Assembly: GCA_001969505.1 (NCBI GenBank)
Contig: LSSK01000407.1
Location: 1-53,097 of the forward strand
Length of the DNA stretch: 53,097 bases
Source of the DNA: Zancudomyces culisetae
Taxonomy: Eukaryota; Kickxellomycota; Harpellomycetes; Harpellales; Legeriomycetaceae
Direction of reading: 5' to 3'
Position 1 is the first letter of the stretch, and every line of letters begins with the position of its first letter. Both the position numbers and the translations under genes were made by a program. The notes under the pieces were generated by a model. It saw only the letters and a list, made by a program, of their open reading frames with translations. It ran no database searches and had not been told where the DNA came from. This document shows, in pieces, positions 8,901 through 17,587 of the stretch.

Positions 8901-10172
8901 TACTGTTCTCATACTCACTCTAAAACAGCTCCTTCTGAAAAACAGTCTTCTTCATCCGCTTCTGCCACTACAGCTACTAAAAGCGATAATACTTCCGATT
9001 CAAATTCAAATCCAAACCAAGCATCCTCATCATCAAGTAGTGTTAAAATGCCCGGTGGTTACTTTGAACAAACTTTGAATTCTCAACCCCAACCCCAACC
9101 ACAACCCCAACCTCAATTTTACCCTAGTGAAGAGGTCCCAACACAGGCTAACCCCCAATTGCCTGTTCCAAATGTTGATTATTCTTGGGTAACCAGGTCA
9201 CCTGAAGATCACCCAATCAATGAACCCATTGTATCTAATGCCACAACAGACACAAATACAATCACAGCAGCTGCAAACACATCTGCATCTTTACTATCAC
9301 CAATTATACAATCTACCAATTCAAATCTTCGTTCATCTCCTGCCATTGTTCCTATTGTTTGTGAAGATGTAAATGAAACTAAAACTCAACCACAATCAGA
9401 GCAACAAGACCAAAAACCTACACCCGTCTCTTCATCCCCTACTGGATCCACTTCTCGTTCCGCTCCTTCTCGCTCTTCCAGCTTTATAATAACTTCTCCT
9501 GTATTACCTCCAACAGAATCTACAAATACCACCACCATCTCCAACCTGATGAACAATGCCTCCCCATCCCCTTTTGAGTACTCTTCTAGAATCATTGAAG
9601 ACATTGTACTTCAAAGACCTTCAGCTTCTGATAAACCCACAAGTGTTGTGCCTCGAACTACTCCTACCTCAGTTCAGGGACAATCAACACAGCTAACCGA
9701 AAAACCACAAGTTACAGAGAACAATACTAATTCTGCTCAACCATCAGATGACCCAAACTCGTTTGATTATTCTACCAAAGAAATTGAAAAAATTGTTTTT
9801 CGTCTTTCAAATAGCACTACTACTGCTACTACTACTACAAAAAATCCATTCTCCCCTGTACTATCTGCAAACGATGATAGCCTTAACAAAGATACTGCTG
9901 ATCATCCTAGTACTCTTTCTAATAACTCGGTTGCTATTAAACAGCAGGAACAGGAGCAGGAACAGAAACAATCAGTTACTGATAAAAAACCAATCCCATC
10001 ATCGTCATCATTACTAAAGTCAGAGCCTGCTACTATAGGTATCGATGACTTGCAGTATGTTTCCCTAGACGAAGGTTATAACCACCATTCTTCATCTTCC
10101 TCATCGTCATCATCAGATTCAGAATGGGAAGTTGATATGAATGAGTATGAAGTGGTTCATAATAAATTTTAG
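5907..10172 (+). CDS. NBR1: Nbr1-like selective autophagy receptor (three ZZ zinc fingers plus FW domain)
   Basis: An intronless frame of 1421 residues from an ATG preceded by an A-rich leader. Three ZZ-type zinc fingers are visible at about 216-262 (CSFCKNKVVGGLWKC), 295-345 (CDNCDGIVNGMRWKC) and 376-421 (CDNCGAEVSKGRAYTC). A Lys/Glu-rich helical segment follows (about 440-575), then an Nbr1 four-tryptophan (FW) domain at about 663-785 with Trp in KIWSVTN, AWPHG, EWRLA and LWCEI. The rest is disordered: His-rich 830-850, an HHPP repeat 868-905, a QP repeat, and Ser/Thr/Gln/Pro tracts. The C-terminal end carries Atg8-interacting (LIR) candidates YVSL (1384-1387) and YEVV (1414-1417) in acidic context. 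Nbr1 proteins link cargo to Atg8 or, in fission yeast, to the ESCRT-dependent vacuolar route. No PB1 domain is seen at the N-terminus and no clear UBA, as in the short fungal Nbr1 type. A polyadenylation-like AATAAA lies at 10286. Family assignment is strong; cargo is unknown. Confidence 0.88.
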   Translation: MDQNKSIINEHKDRVAEATAVPAQPQGQNNEPRTAPVSNNNATTDNKGFGSIYDTLQLLATQVKQLEITQGKLPEAAMETLFGTVRNTMNTISNILPTGVSTDANEASKSGSVAASVSEFALASASVPLPRSTMRSEIEAGALIPEGTNAPQHIWLDEQRPPTYVSNINIPFEAPMDPVSNENNRDITQSVDAPSGMMLPINAIMPNVKEQENKEEYCSFCKNKVVGGLWKCVECQDYNECQSCRYDTNRRKGSLHYHPLAAVPHDIDSSLVFGERLYGNHGNSAGYDNDTQLTVMCDNCDGIVNGMRWKCTKCPDFDYCGKCRVGEIEKHKTKFGENHEFKAYYNAINMATGSGMPLTQSPNSGAVLEDVYETVVICDNCGAEVSKGRAYTCDICEEQYDLCQVCMKNASEVHPQHKDFVAIILSDNEDNVGGKDKERKLENVEQDITKSMTKSEIRKLQKLKEKQKKLEYVMDFLVTKQNMENTKRLSALRLNSNEDGALSWFNGTENQNPRDIMVSAAVESSKDGNKADKTVAVYFKLKEKSEKVKQKVEKLKRKVVEREQKAAAKSSRSASCKAKSSSDSKVGKQVIADQEMREINKVALAMMGVGVDTQEKAANAPGGFCIPDPSLPTVCDFERGGGSNKGGNKGEGATKPVQTLSHVYPEYMLGDLGSYFVEDVTIPDNTVMEASEPFVKIWSVTNVGSRAWPHGTRLVFVNGHNMFSNSITHFPVISAEAFQKVSVAVDMVAPAQPGKYKSEWRLATPDGQLFGSLLWCEIQVFSTATTKDESTTFDAVGSSDSPNTKSTQTNQHAHHFGHSSPCDKDRNPNRHRHHHHHNRNHHHHHRHPFSFNGQCPFRFFFEDNPQNHPHHPPHHPPHHPPHHPPHHPPHHPPHHPPHHPPHHHPGSYPSNPHDNNCTYGYSTRRGFYDFPHPSFANKCLYSKHRDALREYTNSLGESLQPMLDSITKAGSEFFDDLVKKGVDARRSYKDIFTQLNSEYCSHTHSKTAPSEKQSSSSASATTATKSDNTSDSNSNPNQASSSSSSVKMPGGYFEQTLNSQPQPQPQPQPQFYPSEEVPTQANPQLPVPNVDYSWVTRSPEDHPINEPIVSNATTDTNTITAAANTSASLLSPIIQSTNSNLRSSPAIVPIVCEDVNETKTQPQSEQQDQKPTPVSSSPTGSTSRSAPSRSSSFIITSPVLPPTESTNTTTISNLMNNASPSPFEYSSRIIEDIVLQRPSASDKPTSVVPRTTPTSVQGQSTQLTEKPQVTENNTNSAQPSDDPNSFDYSTKEIEKIVFRLSNSTTTATTTTKNPFSPVLSANDDSLNKDTADHPSTLSNNSVAIKQQEQEQEQKQSVTDKKPIPSSSSLLKSEPATIGIDDLQYVSLDEGYNHHSSSSSSSSSDSEWEVDMNEYEVVHNKF
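8508..8620 (+). repeat. In-frame CATCACCCTCCT tandem repeat (His-His-Pro-Pro)
   Basis: About nine copies of a 12-base unit, nearly identical in the middle, encode a His-His-Pro-Pro array in the Nbr1-like protein just after its FW domain. A separate His cluster at about 8395-8455 precedes it. Low divergence between units suggests recent slippage. Confidence 0.8.
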
Positions 10173-10285
10173 CCTGTTGAATTGAGCTTCAACCCAACCA
10201 CCTTGATTCGCCAACTAAGTGGTTCTTCTCTTTGGTTCTTTTTACTTATTTTGAATACTTTTATTTTGGCCTTTTCTTTTTAAAC

Positions 10286-10291
10286 AATAAA
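10286..10291 (+). terminator. Candidate polyadenylation signal of the Nbr1-like gene
   Basis: AATAAA stands 114 bases past the stop codon in a T-rich 3' region; a second AATAAA-like string follows close by. The position is reasonable for cleavage and polyadenylation, but the motif is common in such AT-rich DNA. Confidence 0.35.
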
Positions 10292-10889
10292 AAACATTCC
10301 AAATAAAAATATTGCTTTAAAAACGAGCAATAAATTAATTTGGTATAATAACCATTTTCTAATTGATCCGGGTATTTCTCGCGCATCTGTAAATGGTAAA
10401 TACCTCATTTAATTTAATTGTCCCTTAAACGCTCAAAACGACCGTGTATATTTAATAGTTTTTGAAATAGCACCCATGAGAAAGACAAATGGTTGTAAAA
10501 ATGACTGTACTCTAATAGTTTAAGAGTTGACTGTATTTCGCAGTGGAATTGGAGTACGCCAAATGGGTAAAAAAAAGGTGGACAGAGAATGGGAATATAA
10601 AAGTGAATGAGGTGTACTTTTGGAAGGAAAGAAATGGGCACATTTTGTTTTGTTTTGTATTGTTGTTTTTTTTTATCTATAGCTTTTTTTCTACATACAC
10701 AGTGGACAGGGCAGGAACCTGAAAGAAAAAACATTAGCATTTCTAGTATAATATTTGAGCCTATCCTTTATGCTCGACATGATGAACCTGTTTATCTTTG
10801 ATAAGCTCAACAAATATTACATGAAACTAGTTATACACTTATATAAAAAGCATCATTATTTGAGCAATCCAGCTTTAGTGTGTAGGATT

Positions 10890-10907
10890 GGGTTGGGTTG
10901 GGTTGGG
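10890..10907 (+). other. Four perfect GGG tracts with TT loops (GGGTT x4), G-quadruplex candidate
   Basis: GGG occurs at 10890-10892, 10895-10897, 10900-10902 and 10905-10907, each separated by TT. This meets the canonical quadruplex pattern and resembles a short interstitial telomere-like repeat of unit TTGGG. There is no other telomeric context in the window. Confidence 0.5.
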
Positions 10908-11797
10908 ATTTATTCATTTATTTATTTGTTTATCTTTGTAATCATTGCAGATTACTAATATTAAAAAAAGTTTAAAGTTTATATATTTTGTCTTATTTTA
11001 AAGTTAAAATCAAAATTACCAAGTTTCTGAAACTGTGTTCTCTTTTCGGAGTCCAATTTATTTTTGGAATATCGTAAAACGTGAGCTATATAACGGTTAT
11101 TGTTGATAATCCCAGCAATTTACAAAGTTACATCATTGCAAAATCCCAAAATCCTTAAATTAATTAATAAATCCAAGTAGGAGGGAATGTAGTGTAAGTG
11201 GGGAAGAGGGAGAGGAAAGAGAGGCAAGTATATTATTGAATGATTTTCCGAAATCTTCCATATGTTTGGTTAACCACACTGCACTTCCAGTAAAAATAAA
11301 TCAGTCCATTTAATGTTCACGTAGGACAAACCCACTGCATGAAAAAAGCATAAAAAAGCATAAAAAGAAATAAAATAATATTAAATGTAAGTATGCTATT
11401 GGATATATCTAAATATACCTCATAATAATTTCATCTTGGTTTCTATTTTCTTGGCCTTATAATACCAGCTTTGATACTGAATAAAAGGGTTTGTTGTTCA
11501 TTCTTTAATTTTACTGAGGCTCACAAAATATAAAACTAAGTATTTGGATAAATTCGAATTCGAATTCGACACTATACCGCTGCGAAAGAGGTTACTGGTG
11601 TGTAAATTTCAAAAAATATATTGCTTTGAGTCTTGGCTACAGATGTAATATACTACCTACAGCCCGAATAAAGTTAAAAGTATTGAAAAATTGAAATATA
11701 GAAACAAAATAAAACGTACACATACATCCTTTCCTACCTATATACACCTCCCTATCTCCGGTCATTTCCCTCTATCTCAAAAAGAAAATTCGAAATT

Positions 11798-14563
11798 ATG
11801 GACAGCAATTCAATAGAAAATACCACCAGGTGTGGTACAGGTGACAGTGATACCGACAGTGACATTGAAGAGAATAATGAATATTATAGTACAATTTCTG
11901 TAAAAGGCCTGCACACGGGATCAAGGTGCGGGTATTGTAAAAAAATTGAGCGTGGTGGACTTTTTGGAACCGTGGCAAATAGTTTGACAGTCGAGGTACT
12001 AAAACTATATATATTATTTATTTATATGGATTGCTAAATGAAACTAACCCTTCTAATATAATTATGCTTTACTACAAGCTCCATGAGAACTCTATTACAT
12101 ATGAATTAATATTTGTGTATTTATGTGGAAAAAGACAGTTATATATGTCGGTTAAAGAAAAAAAAAGGTTGGACTAATAACTTGAGCTTTAATTATGAAA
12201 CGATAATTTTAGGACTACCAAGTATTCATTGACAGAGGGTGGAGAAGGTAAATGGGTTACGTATTCTAAGGTGTTTTGTTTACAAATAAAACAGCTTTTT
12301 TGGAGTAAGAGTAAAAGCTAGATAAACCAAGCAAATATTGAATATGAACTATTAACTATAGATCGGGGTCCATGATATACAAGATTGATTTTAGTGCTTG
12401 CTGTTGCCCATACTATACTATAAGGTTGGTGGATTTTAAAGATTTATTTGTATAACTATCAACATTTTTTACATTGTTATACGAGAAAGTAATAGTTGAG
12501 TTTTATTCATTTATTTTTGAAAAAGTTTAAAGTAAGTGTAAACGTTTTTAACAATATTACTGTAAAATCTAGATGCCTTGCCAACGATTTCGATTATTCG
12601 AGGAGACACAAAAAAACCATGAGAAGGCTAAAAAAATATATTCTTGATGGCGAAAATTCAGATGAAGTCCCTGCTAGCAACGTTGACGAAAAAGAGTAAG
12701 TTCGGTATTGAGATAATAGTCTTGCACTAGTTATAATAGTTGTTCTATTTTTTTCTGCTTCATTCGCTCCTCTTGAGGTACCAATTTTGTATTTCTAAGC
12801 ATGGAATATCTAAAAGTGGAAAAGTGAATTGGATTGGATTTTATCAGCAATAGTTATTTATCTCTTTATATAAAAACGGATCTAATCTCTGTGATGAAAA
12901 ATAGAACAAAAATTCCCAAGCTAAAAATGGATGTGATTACATCAGCATATGACCAAGAGAATTGCGAATACGCAAAAAGGAAATTAAAAGTAAGCATTAA
13001 TCTAAACTGTTTATTAACTGCAATTAAAGTTGAGTCTTCGAGGCTCTGTTTTTGGCTCAAGATAAGTCCAGCACAGGTTAGCAGGAAAATTCTGATTCAT
13101 TTATATTTTCTTAAAATCATTGGACTATTAATGGGGACAAAATAATAATCAAAGATATGATCTACATTAAAAAATACCAATAAAAGAAACAATTAGTTTT
13201 ATGTTCATTGATTGTTTAAAACATCGAGTCAAATAATAGTTTGGGAATTAAAACACTCTTCCCCCCCAATCAACTGCAATATCCATTAAAAAATAAAAAC
13301 ACCAAAAACAAGGTAGAAAAAAAAGGGCGCAGATGGTTGCTAATAAATTGTATATGGTACAATTAAATAGGTGAAGTTGGAGGTTGCCGGCTATTCTGAA
13401 GAAAAATACTTGATTTTTCGAGAATACCAGCACGAAATACATAAAGAAAGCTACGACTCTCTCAACAGATCTCGTTTTCACAACTTTTTGTGTCTAAATC
13501 CGTTTGAGGTAATGGGAGTTGTTCTTTGTTCTATTGTTTTTTTTTTCTTTAACAGATATTACTATAGCTATATAGAAAAAAATGTTTAATTACTAGGCTC
13601 CTCATTTGCCGAAAACTAAATGATTTTACTGGCATGTTTATAGAAAAAGGTGATGGAAAATGTTCCAGAGGACTGTCCGGTCAAAGAATATGGTGCATAC
13701 CATCAGCTATACTACCTTGATGAAAAGCTAATTGCTGTGGGTGTTTTGGATATTCTTCCAAAATGTGTTTCATCCATATACTTTTTTTATGATCCCAAAT
13801 ATTCTATGATTTCTCTCGGCTCATTCAGCGCCTTGCGAGAGGTGGGATTAACTCAAAAACTCTCTGAATATTTACCTGATCTACAATATTATTACATGGG
13901 TAAGACTCACAGTTATATCCAGTATTTAGATATTTGGATGTTTGTAAATTCATTTACTCATTTACATAGTAAATATATAGGATATTATATACCTACATGC
14001 ACCAAAATGCGATACAAAGGAAGTTATAGACCAGCGGAGCTACTTGACGTGGTAAGTGAATGAGGGTGTTGGAGAGGAGGTGGCATTACTTTATCATATT
14101 ATTTCGGGTACAATTATATTGTACGAATTATTTTTGCGATAATAGATAACATCAACATGGGTAGACTTTGAGAAATGTCAGGAGTTGATGGAGAAGCATC
14201 CATCGTTTACATCATTCATTCCTGATGCTACTGGCGCCGTAGTATTCAGGGATAAGACCGAGGATTCTTTAGATTTTAAGCCAGGGTTGGATAGTAGTCG
14301 TTTGGATAATGACGATCTTTTAATACTGCGCAATAAAAAAATTGAATTCGTAAATTCAAGATGCAAAATCGAGGTTGGTTACTTTTTCTTTGCTTTGAAA
14401 CTAGAACAACTACAGTATAATATTTTTTATTTATTGCTAAATTTGCCTGTTTTGACATTAGGAGTTGAGTATGTTAATTCCCGAGCTGGTGGATATCATG
14501 GCCATGTTCTATGATGGTGTTGGAAGAACCCTATTTCAAAGGCTCAGGCTTTGCATCGATTAA
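11798..14563 (+). CDS. ATE1: Arginyl-tRNA--protein transferase (N-degron pathway), 10 exons
   Basis: Exons read: 11798-11995, 12213-12247, 12362-12424, 12573-12695, 12905-12989, 13035-13076, 13371-13508, 13644-14051, 14146-14373, 14462-14563. Phases are consistent and give 473 residues, a normal ATE1 length. ATE1 moves arginine from Arg-tRNA to N-terminal Asp/Glu (or oxidised Cys), marking proteins for N-degron degradation. Diagnostic blocks: CGYCKK (Cys44, Cys47), DYQVFIDRGWRR, CCCPYYTIR (Cys91-93), SRRHKKTMRRL, then in the C-terminal catalytic domain YGAYHQLYYLDEKLIAVGVL, DILPKCVSSIYFFYDP and GYYIPTCTKMRYKGSYRPAE. The two Cys clusters match the positions that bind an iron-sulfur cluster in yeast Ate1. 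Exons 2 (35 bases) and 6 (42 bases) are very small. Exon 6 (SSRLCFWLKISPAQ) and the start of exon 5 are the least certain parts, as that region is poorly conserved in the family. Convergent with bL28m. Confidence 0.92.
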
Positions 14564-15095
14564 TGCAGGCTAGCTGCTATTTTTCATATAGAGCACACAC
14601 TCGTAAGAATCTGTCAGCCAATGTTCAGATATAACATAGTGGGTGCACCTGACAAAATTTCATATACCCTATAAACCGATTTAGTTTTTAGTTTTTAGTT
14701 TTAGTTATTTTTGTATAACCGTTTTCCATTTGAATCAGATTACAAAGTGAATAGCGAATACAAAAAGTGTGTGGTGTAACATTCGTCTAAACCATGTATA
14801 GTAACTAATAAAATATTCGGCTTACCAGGCAAAAACTAATACAAGTATCTAACGAGCTCACTTATCCTTGAAAAATGTTGATAAAAAATCTCTCCAAACT
14901 GCCTTAATTCTGGAAATATGCAACCATGTCCATTTGCCTTTAATTATTTTTATTTATCAAACAGACAACAGCGTAAGCAGTGAAAACAATAAACATCGTT
15001 TAGCGGGTATGTATATAATATTAAAAAAAGTATGGGTATAAAACATAAAAAGTTATATATGGCAGAAAATTTATCGGTCACAAGTAAAACAAGAC
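14564..15095. other. Convergent 3' spacer between ATE1 and bL28m
   Basis: No coding potential is seen. It holds a TTTTTAG/TTTTAG short repeat at about 14683-14708 and candidate poly(A) signals for both flanking genes. Confidence 0.4.
14807..14812 (+). terminator. Candidate polyadenylation signal of ATE1
   Basis: AATAAA lies about 245 bases past the ATE1 stop, before the convergent bL28m 3' end. It is plausible but not unique in this AT-rich spacer. Confidence 0.25.
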
Positions 15096-15485
15096 TCATT
15101 TGTTTTTCCCGGCTGCCAGCTCAGTTAAAATTTTGCTTTGTGAGTTTTTTACAGCTAAAGCCTTTTTGATCGATTCTTTGAGTTCTAATCCCAATTTGCT
15201 TCCGATTTTTTCGTCTTTGGTAGTCAATAGATACTGATCTAACCCACCTTTCTTGGTTATTGTCCTCAATACGCTGGTAGTTACTTTTATTCTCATAACT
15301 TCATCTAATGCTTCTGAGTATAATTTGACAAATTGAACATTCGGAAGCCAAAGTCGTGGAGTTTTGTGCTTCCATTTGGGATTGTTGTTTCCGAATTGTA
15401 TTTTTTTTCCGCCTAGCAATCCCTCCTGATCCAATTGCCAGCCCCGAACTCTTCGTATTTTTAGAACTCTTTCTGCTAGGGACAT
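15096..15485 (-). CDS. MRPL24: Mitochondrial large-subunit ribosomal protein bL28m (Mrpl24/MRPL28-like)
   Basis: A 129-residue intronless frame on the minus strand. The family core is clear: GGKKIQFGNNNPKWKHKTPR (residues about 25-44) followed by LWLPNVQF. This is the bL28 pattern of a Gly-rich start, an Asn-rich turn and a basic Thr-Arg run before W-x-P-N. A basic C-terminal extension with TTSVLRTITKKGGLDQYLL is typical of the mitochondrial form (the bacterial protein ends earlier). bL28 sits on the large subunit near the E-site. The N-terminus (MSLAERVLKIRRVRGW) is basic and could be a short import signal. The gene diverges from the WDR89-like gene with 392 bases between start codons, so a shared promoter region is likely. 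Confidence 0.85.
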   Translation of the reverse strand: MSLAERVLKIRRVRGWQLDQEGLLGGKKIQFGNNNPKWKHKTPRLWLPNVQFVKLYSEALDEVMRIKVTTSVLRTITKKGGLDQYLLTTKDEKIGSKLGLELKESIKKALAVKNSQSKILTELAAGKNK

Positions 15486-15877
15486 GTTGCTGTCTTTTTA
15501 ATTCTAGTGTTAGATTTTACAGAATATTTAGAAATTTAAACAAATTTGTCAACAAGATTTTCTACAAATATTTCAACCTTTTAGTATTTTGAAATAATGG
15601 CTAGATAACGATTCGATGCAACCAAGTTTGGAAAGCGCTAATACTCACCACAAAAAATAGCAGCGAAAAAAAGCAAAAATTGAAATAAAGCACAAATAAT
15701 TGTAGTTGGCAATGTTGGCGAATTAGGCCATCAAATCGAAAAAAAAAATTTTCTGCTAGAAAAAATAAAAAAAATCCGAGTTTACCTATAATCCCTGATG
15801 ATATCTTCCAGGGCTGCAATTGAAGGTTACTATAAAAAACCAAAGTATATATTTGAAACAAGCAACCATAGATTTTA
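15486..15877. promoter_or_regulatory. Divergent promoter region of bL28m and the WDR89-like gene
   Basis: The region lies between two outward-facing start codons. It is AT-rich with poly(A)/poly(T) runs near 15737-15772, which could be nucleosome-poor. No specific factor site was recognised. Confidence 0.4.
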
Positions 15878-16936
15878 ATGAACTGCGTGGGTGGAATAGA
15901 AATTCCTAGGGATACCCAGGGAAACGTTTGCTATGTACAAACTATCCATGGAACAAGTTCAGGGATCCTATCGACAAATTCGCTGAATGAAATTAGACTC
16001 TACGATTATGAACAACTAGCAGAGAAAAGCTTTATTGGGGCGCAAAATAGCACAATCACAAGTGTCAAAAAACAAAACGACAATATATTTATAACCAGTG
16101 GAAATGACGGTATACGGGTTTGGGATATTCGATCAGCAAACCGCGTTCCTGTCCAGGAAATAAAATCGATTCTTCCTATCCTTTCCTTTGACACAAGTTG
16201 TGACGAGCAGATCTTGATAGCAGGTACCGAACAAGTAGATACTAAGCGCCTAAAGGCTTCTAGTGGGTCCAACTCATTGGCTTTTTCTGGTAAAAGGTTG
16301 GAAGATTTTCAGGTGGCTCTTATGTTTTGGGATCTGCGAAATACACCAGCAGAAATGAATATATTTCTGGATACACACAGCAACGACATTACGCAGGTCA
16401 AATGTCATTCTACCAACAAAAATGTATTTTTATCAGCTTCAACCGACGGGTTGATATGTACATACGACATTGAAAAGGAGTTCAATGAAGACGATTCGAT
16501 GCAATTCAGCTGCAACACGAATGTATCCGTTCAAAAATCATCATATTTTGGGCAAAACGACGACTTTATTTATTCTCTAAGTGATATGGATAACTTATCA
16601 TTATGGTCGCTTGATGGGACTTTGATTTCAGATTATGGACGAATCGGCGAACAAAGCCCGTTTACAGCCAACCTTCTAAACACCACCGTAGACTATTCGA
16701 TTGATTGTCTGTTTGATTCATCAATGACCCGTCTCTTTCTCTGTGTTGGCGATTTTGAGGGTAGAGCTCACTTCCTTAATGTTGGAGTTTCAGGATACGA
16801 GAAAGTACTGTCGCTTGAGGGAGGGCATAATGATATTGTTCGCTGCATAGATTGTGATTTCATAAACTACAAGGTTATTACTGGTGGAGAGGATGGAAAA
16901 ATATGTTTATGGTCAACACAACCAGCAGATTATTAG
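15878..16936 (+). CDS. WD40-repeat protein, WDR89-like
   Basis: An uninterrupted frame of 352 residues, ending in TAG. WD-type units end in DGIRVWDIRS (about 77-88), a MFWDLRN strand (about 149-155), DGLICTYDIEKE (about 190-201), DNLSLWSLDG (about 238-247) and GEDGKICLWSTQ (about 338-349), enough for one seven-bladed propeller. Length, the FWDLRNT-type strand and the final GHNDIVRC...GGEDGKICLW block fit the WDR89 family, whose role is not well defined. There is no transmembrane segment or signal peptide. The start at 15878 gives the shortest leader with a propeller N-terminal strand; an extra 5' exon cannot be excluded. WD40 fold is sure, the WDR89 name moderately so. Confidence 0.75.
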   Translation: MNCVGGIEIPRDTQGNVCYVQTIHGTSSGILSTNSLNEIRLYDYEQLAEKSFIGAQNSTITSVKKQNDNIFITSGNDGIRVWDIRSANRVPVQEIKSILPILSFDTSCDEQILIAGTEQVDTKRLKASSGSNSLAFSGKRLEDFQVALMFWDLRNTPAEMNIFLDTHSNDITQVKCHSTNKNVFLSASTDGLICTYDIEKEFNEDDSMQFSCNTNVSVQKSSYFGQNDDFIYSLSDMDNLSLWSLDGTLISDYGRIGEQSPFTANLLNTTVDYSIDCLFDSSMTRLFLCVGDFEGRAHFLNVGVSGYEKVLSLEGGHNDIVRCIDCDFINYKVITGGEDGKICLWSTQPADY

Positions 16937-17587
16937 TAGTTTTTATAACACTAAAGTGCTACTTTGTGGTTTTTCTTATTTCTTTTCCTTTTATTAATTG
17001 CGTACCAAAAGTAGTATAGCAGTGCATGTCATATCAGTAGAATTAATCAAAACTAACGAACCAAATGTGCTTTAAACCATTATTCTGCACTCGTTTGCTT
17101 ATGATCTTTCAAATAAATAAAAATTTCCAACAACAATACCAACCATCAGTGTAAATTTTTTATACTTTTTTTACTCACCAGTTCTGTGTTGATGGCTATT
17201 GCCCGAATACACAAAGTTGGATGTGTGGAATTCTAACTCTAGTCTTTTTTGGATAATAGAAAACTTCCCATGGTGCATCTCTAAAGCTCTCTCTTTTGTA
17301 ATGGAAGGGATTCGTACTTCACCTAGGTTCTTTCTACAGTCCAAGCAGAATATACTTGAATTTGAACAAAACAAACACAAAAAATTGTGGAAATATTTTT
17401 TGTATGATGTATTTTATTGGCTCAGCCTTACACCTGCAGCATTGAGTCGTAACCCTGATTTGGGCTGTGGATTTGTGTTTAAAAGATCAATTTGGAAAAT
17501 TAGCAGTCAAAAAATATATAAATACAGGTACAAAAATAAACAAATTTTAGAGAAAGAGTAAAACGAATTAAAGCTGTACAATAGAAA
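16937..17587. other. Spacer between the WDR89-like gene and RPAP3, with a possible small minus-strand gene
   Basis: It contains the candidate minus-strand exon described separately (17171-17345). The rest is AT-rich. A plus-strand ORF at 17199-17561 overlaps that exon antisense and does not resemble any family. Confidence 0.4.
17171..17345 (-). CDS. Candidate coding exon of a small unrecognised gene
   Basis: On the minus strand an open stretch reads KNLGEVRIPSITKERALEM and continues through an amphipathic, charged segment to SGNSHQHRTG, where a GTGAGT donor follows (bases about 17174-17179). On the other side, pyrimidine-rich DNA ends in CTGTAG at the exon start. A following exon could begin after an AG near 17090 and stop shortly after. 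A preceding mini-exon may lie at about 17443-17473, behind a CTAAT-like branch site and CACAG. The amino-acid mix looks protein-like, but I cannot name a family or fix the start. It may be a chance ORF. Confidence 0.3.

Larger units (their letters stand above)
10173..11797. other. Intergenic region between the Nbr1-like gene and ATE1
   Basis: No coding frame stands out. It contains the four-tract GGGTT repeat at 10890-10907, a T-rich ATTTATTTATTTG stretch directly after it, a short AATTCG triplication near 11550-11567, and the pyrimidine-rich ATE1 leader (about 11720-11790). Confidence 0.5.

Noticed and set aside
10414..10958. ORFs on both strands between the Nbr1-like gene and ATE1
   Set aside because: They overlap each other, have composition typical of AT-rich random frames and match no family.
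17199..17561. 120-codon plus-strand ORF upstream of RPAP3
   Set aside because: It is antisense to the better candidate exon on the minus strand, runs into the RPAP3 leader and resembles no family.
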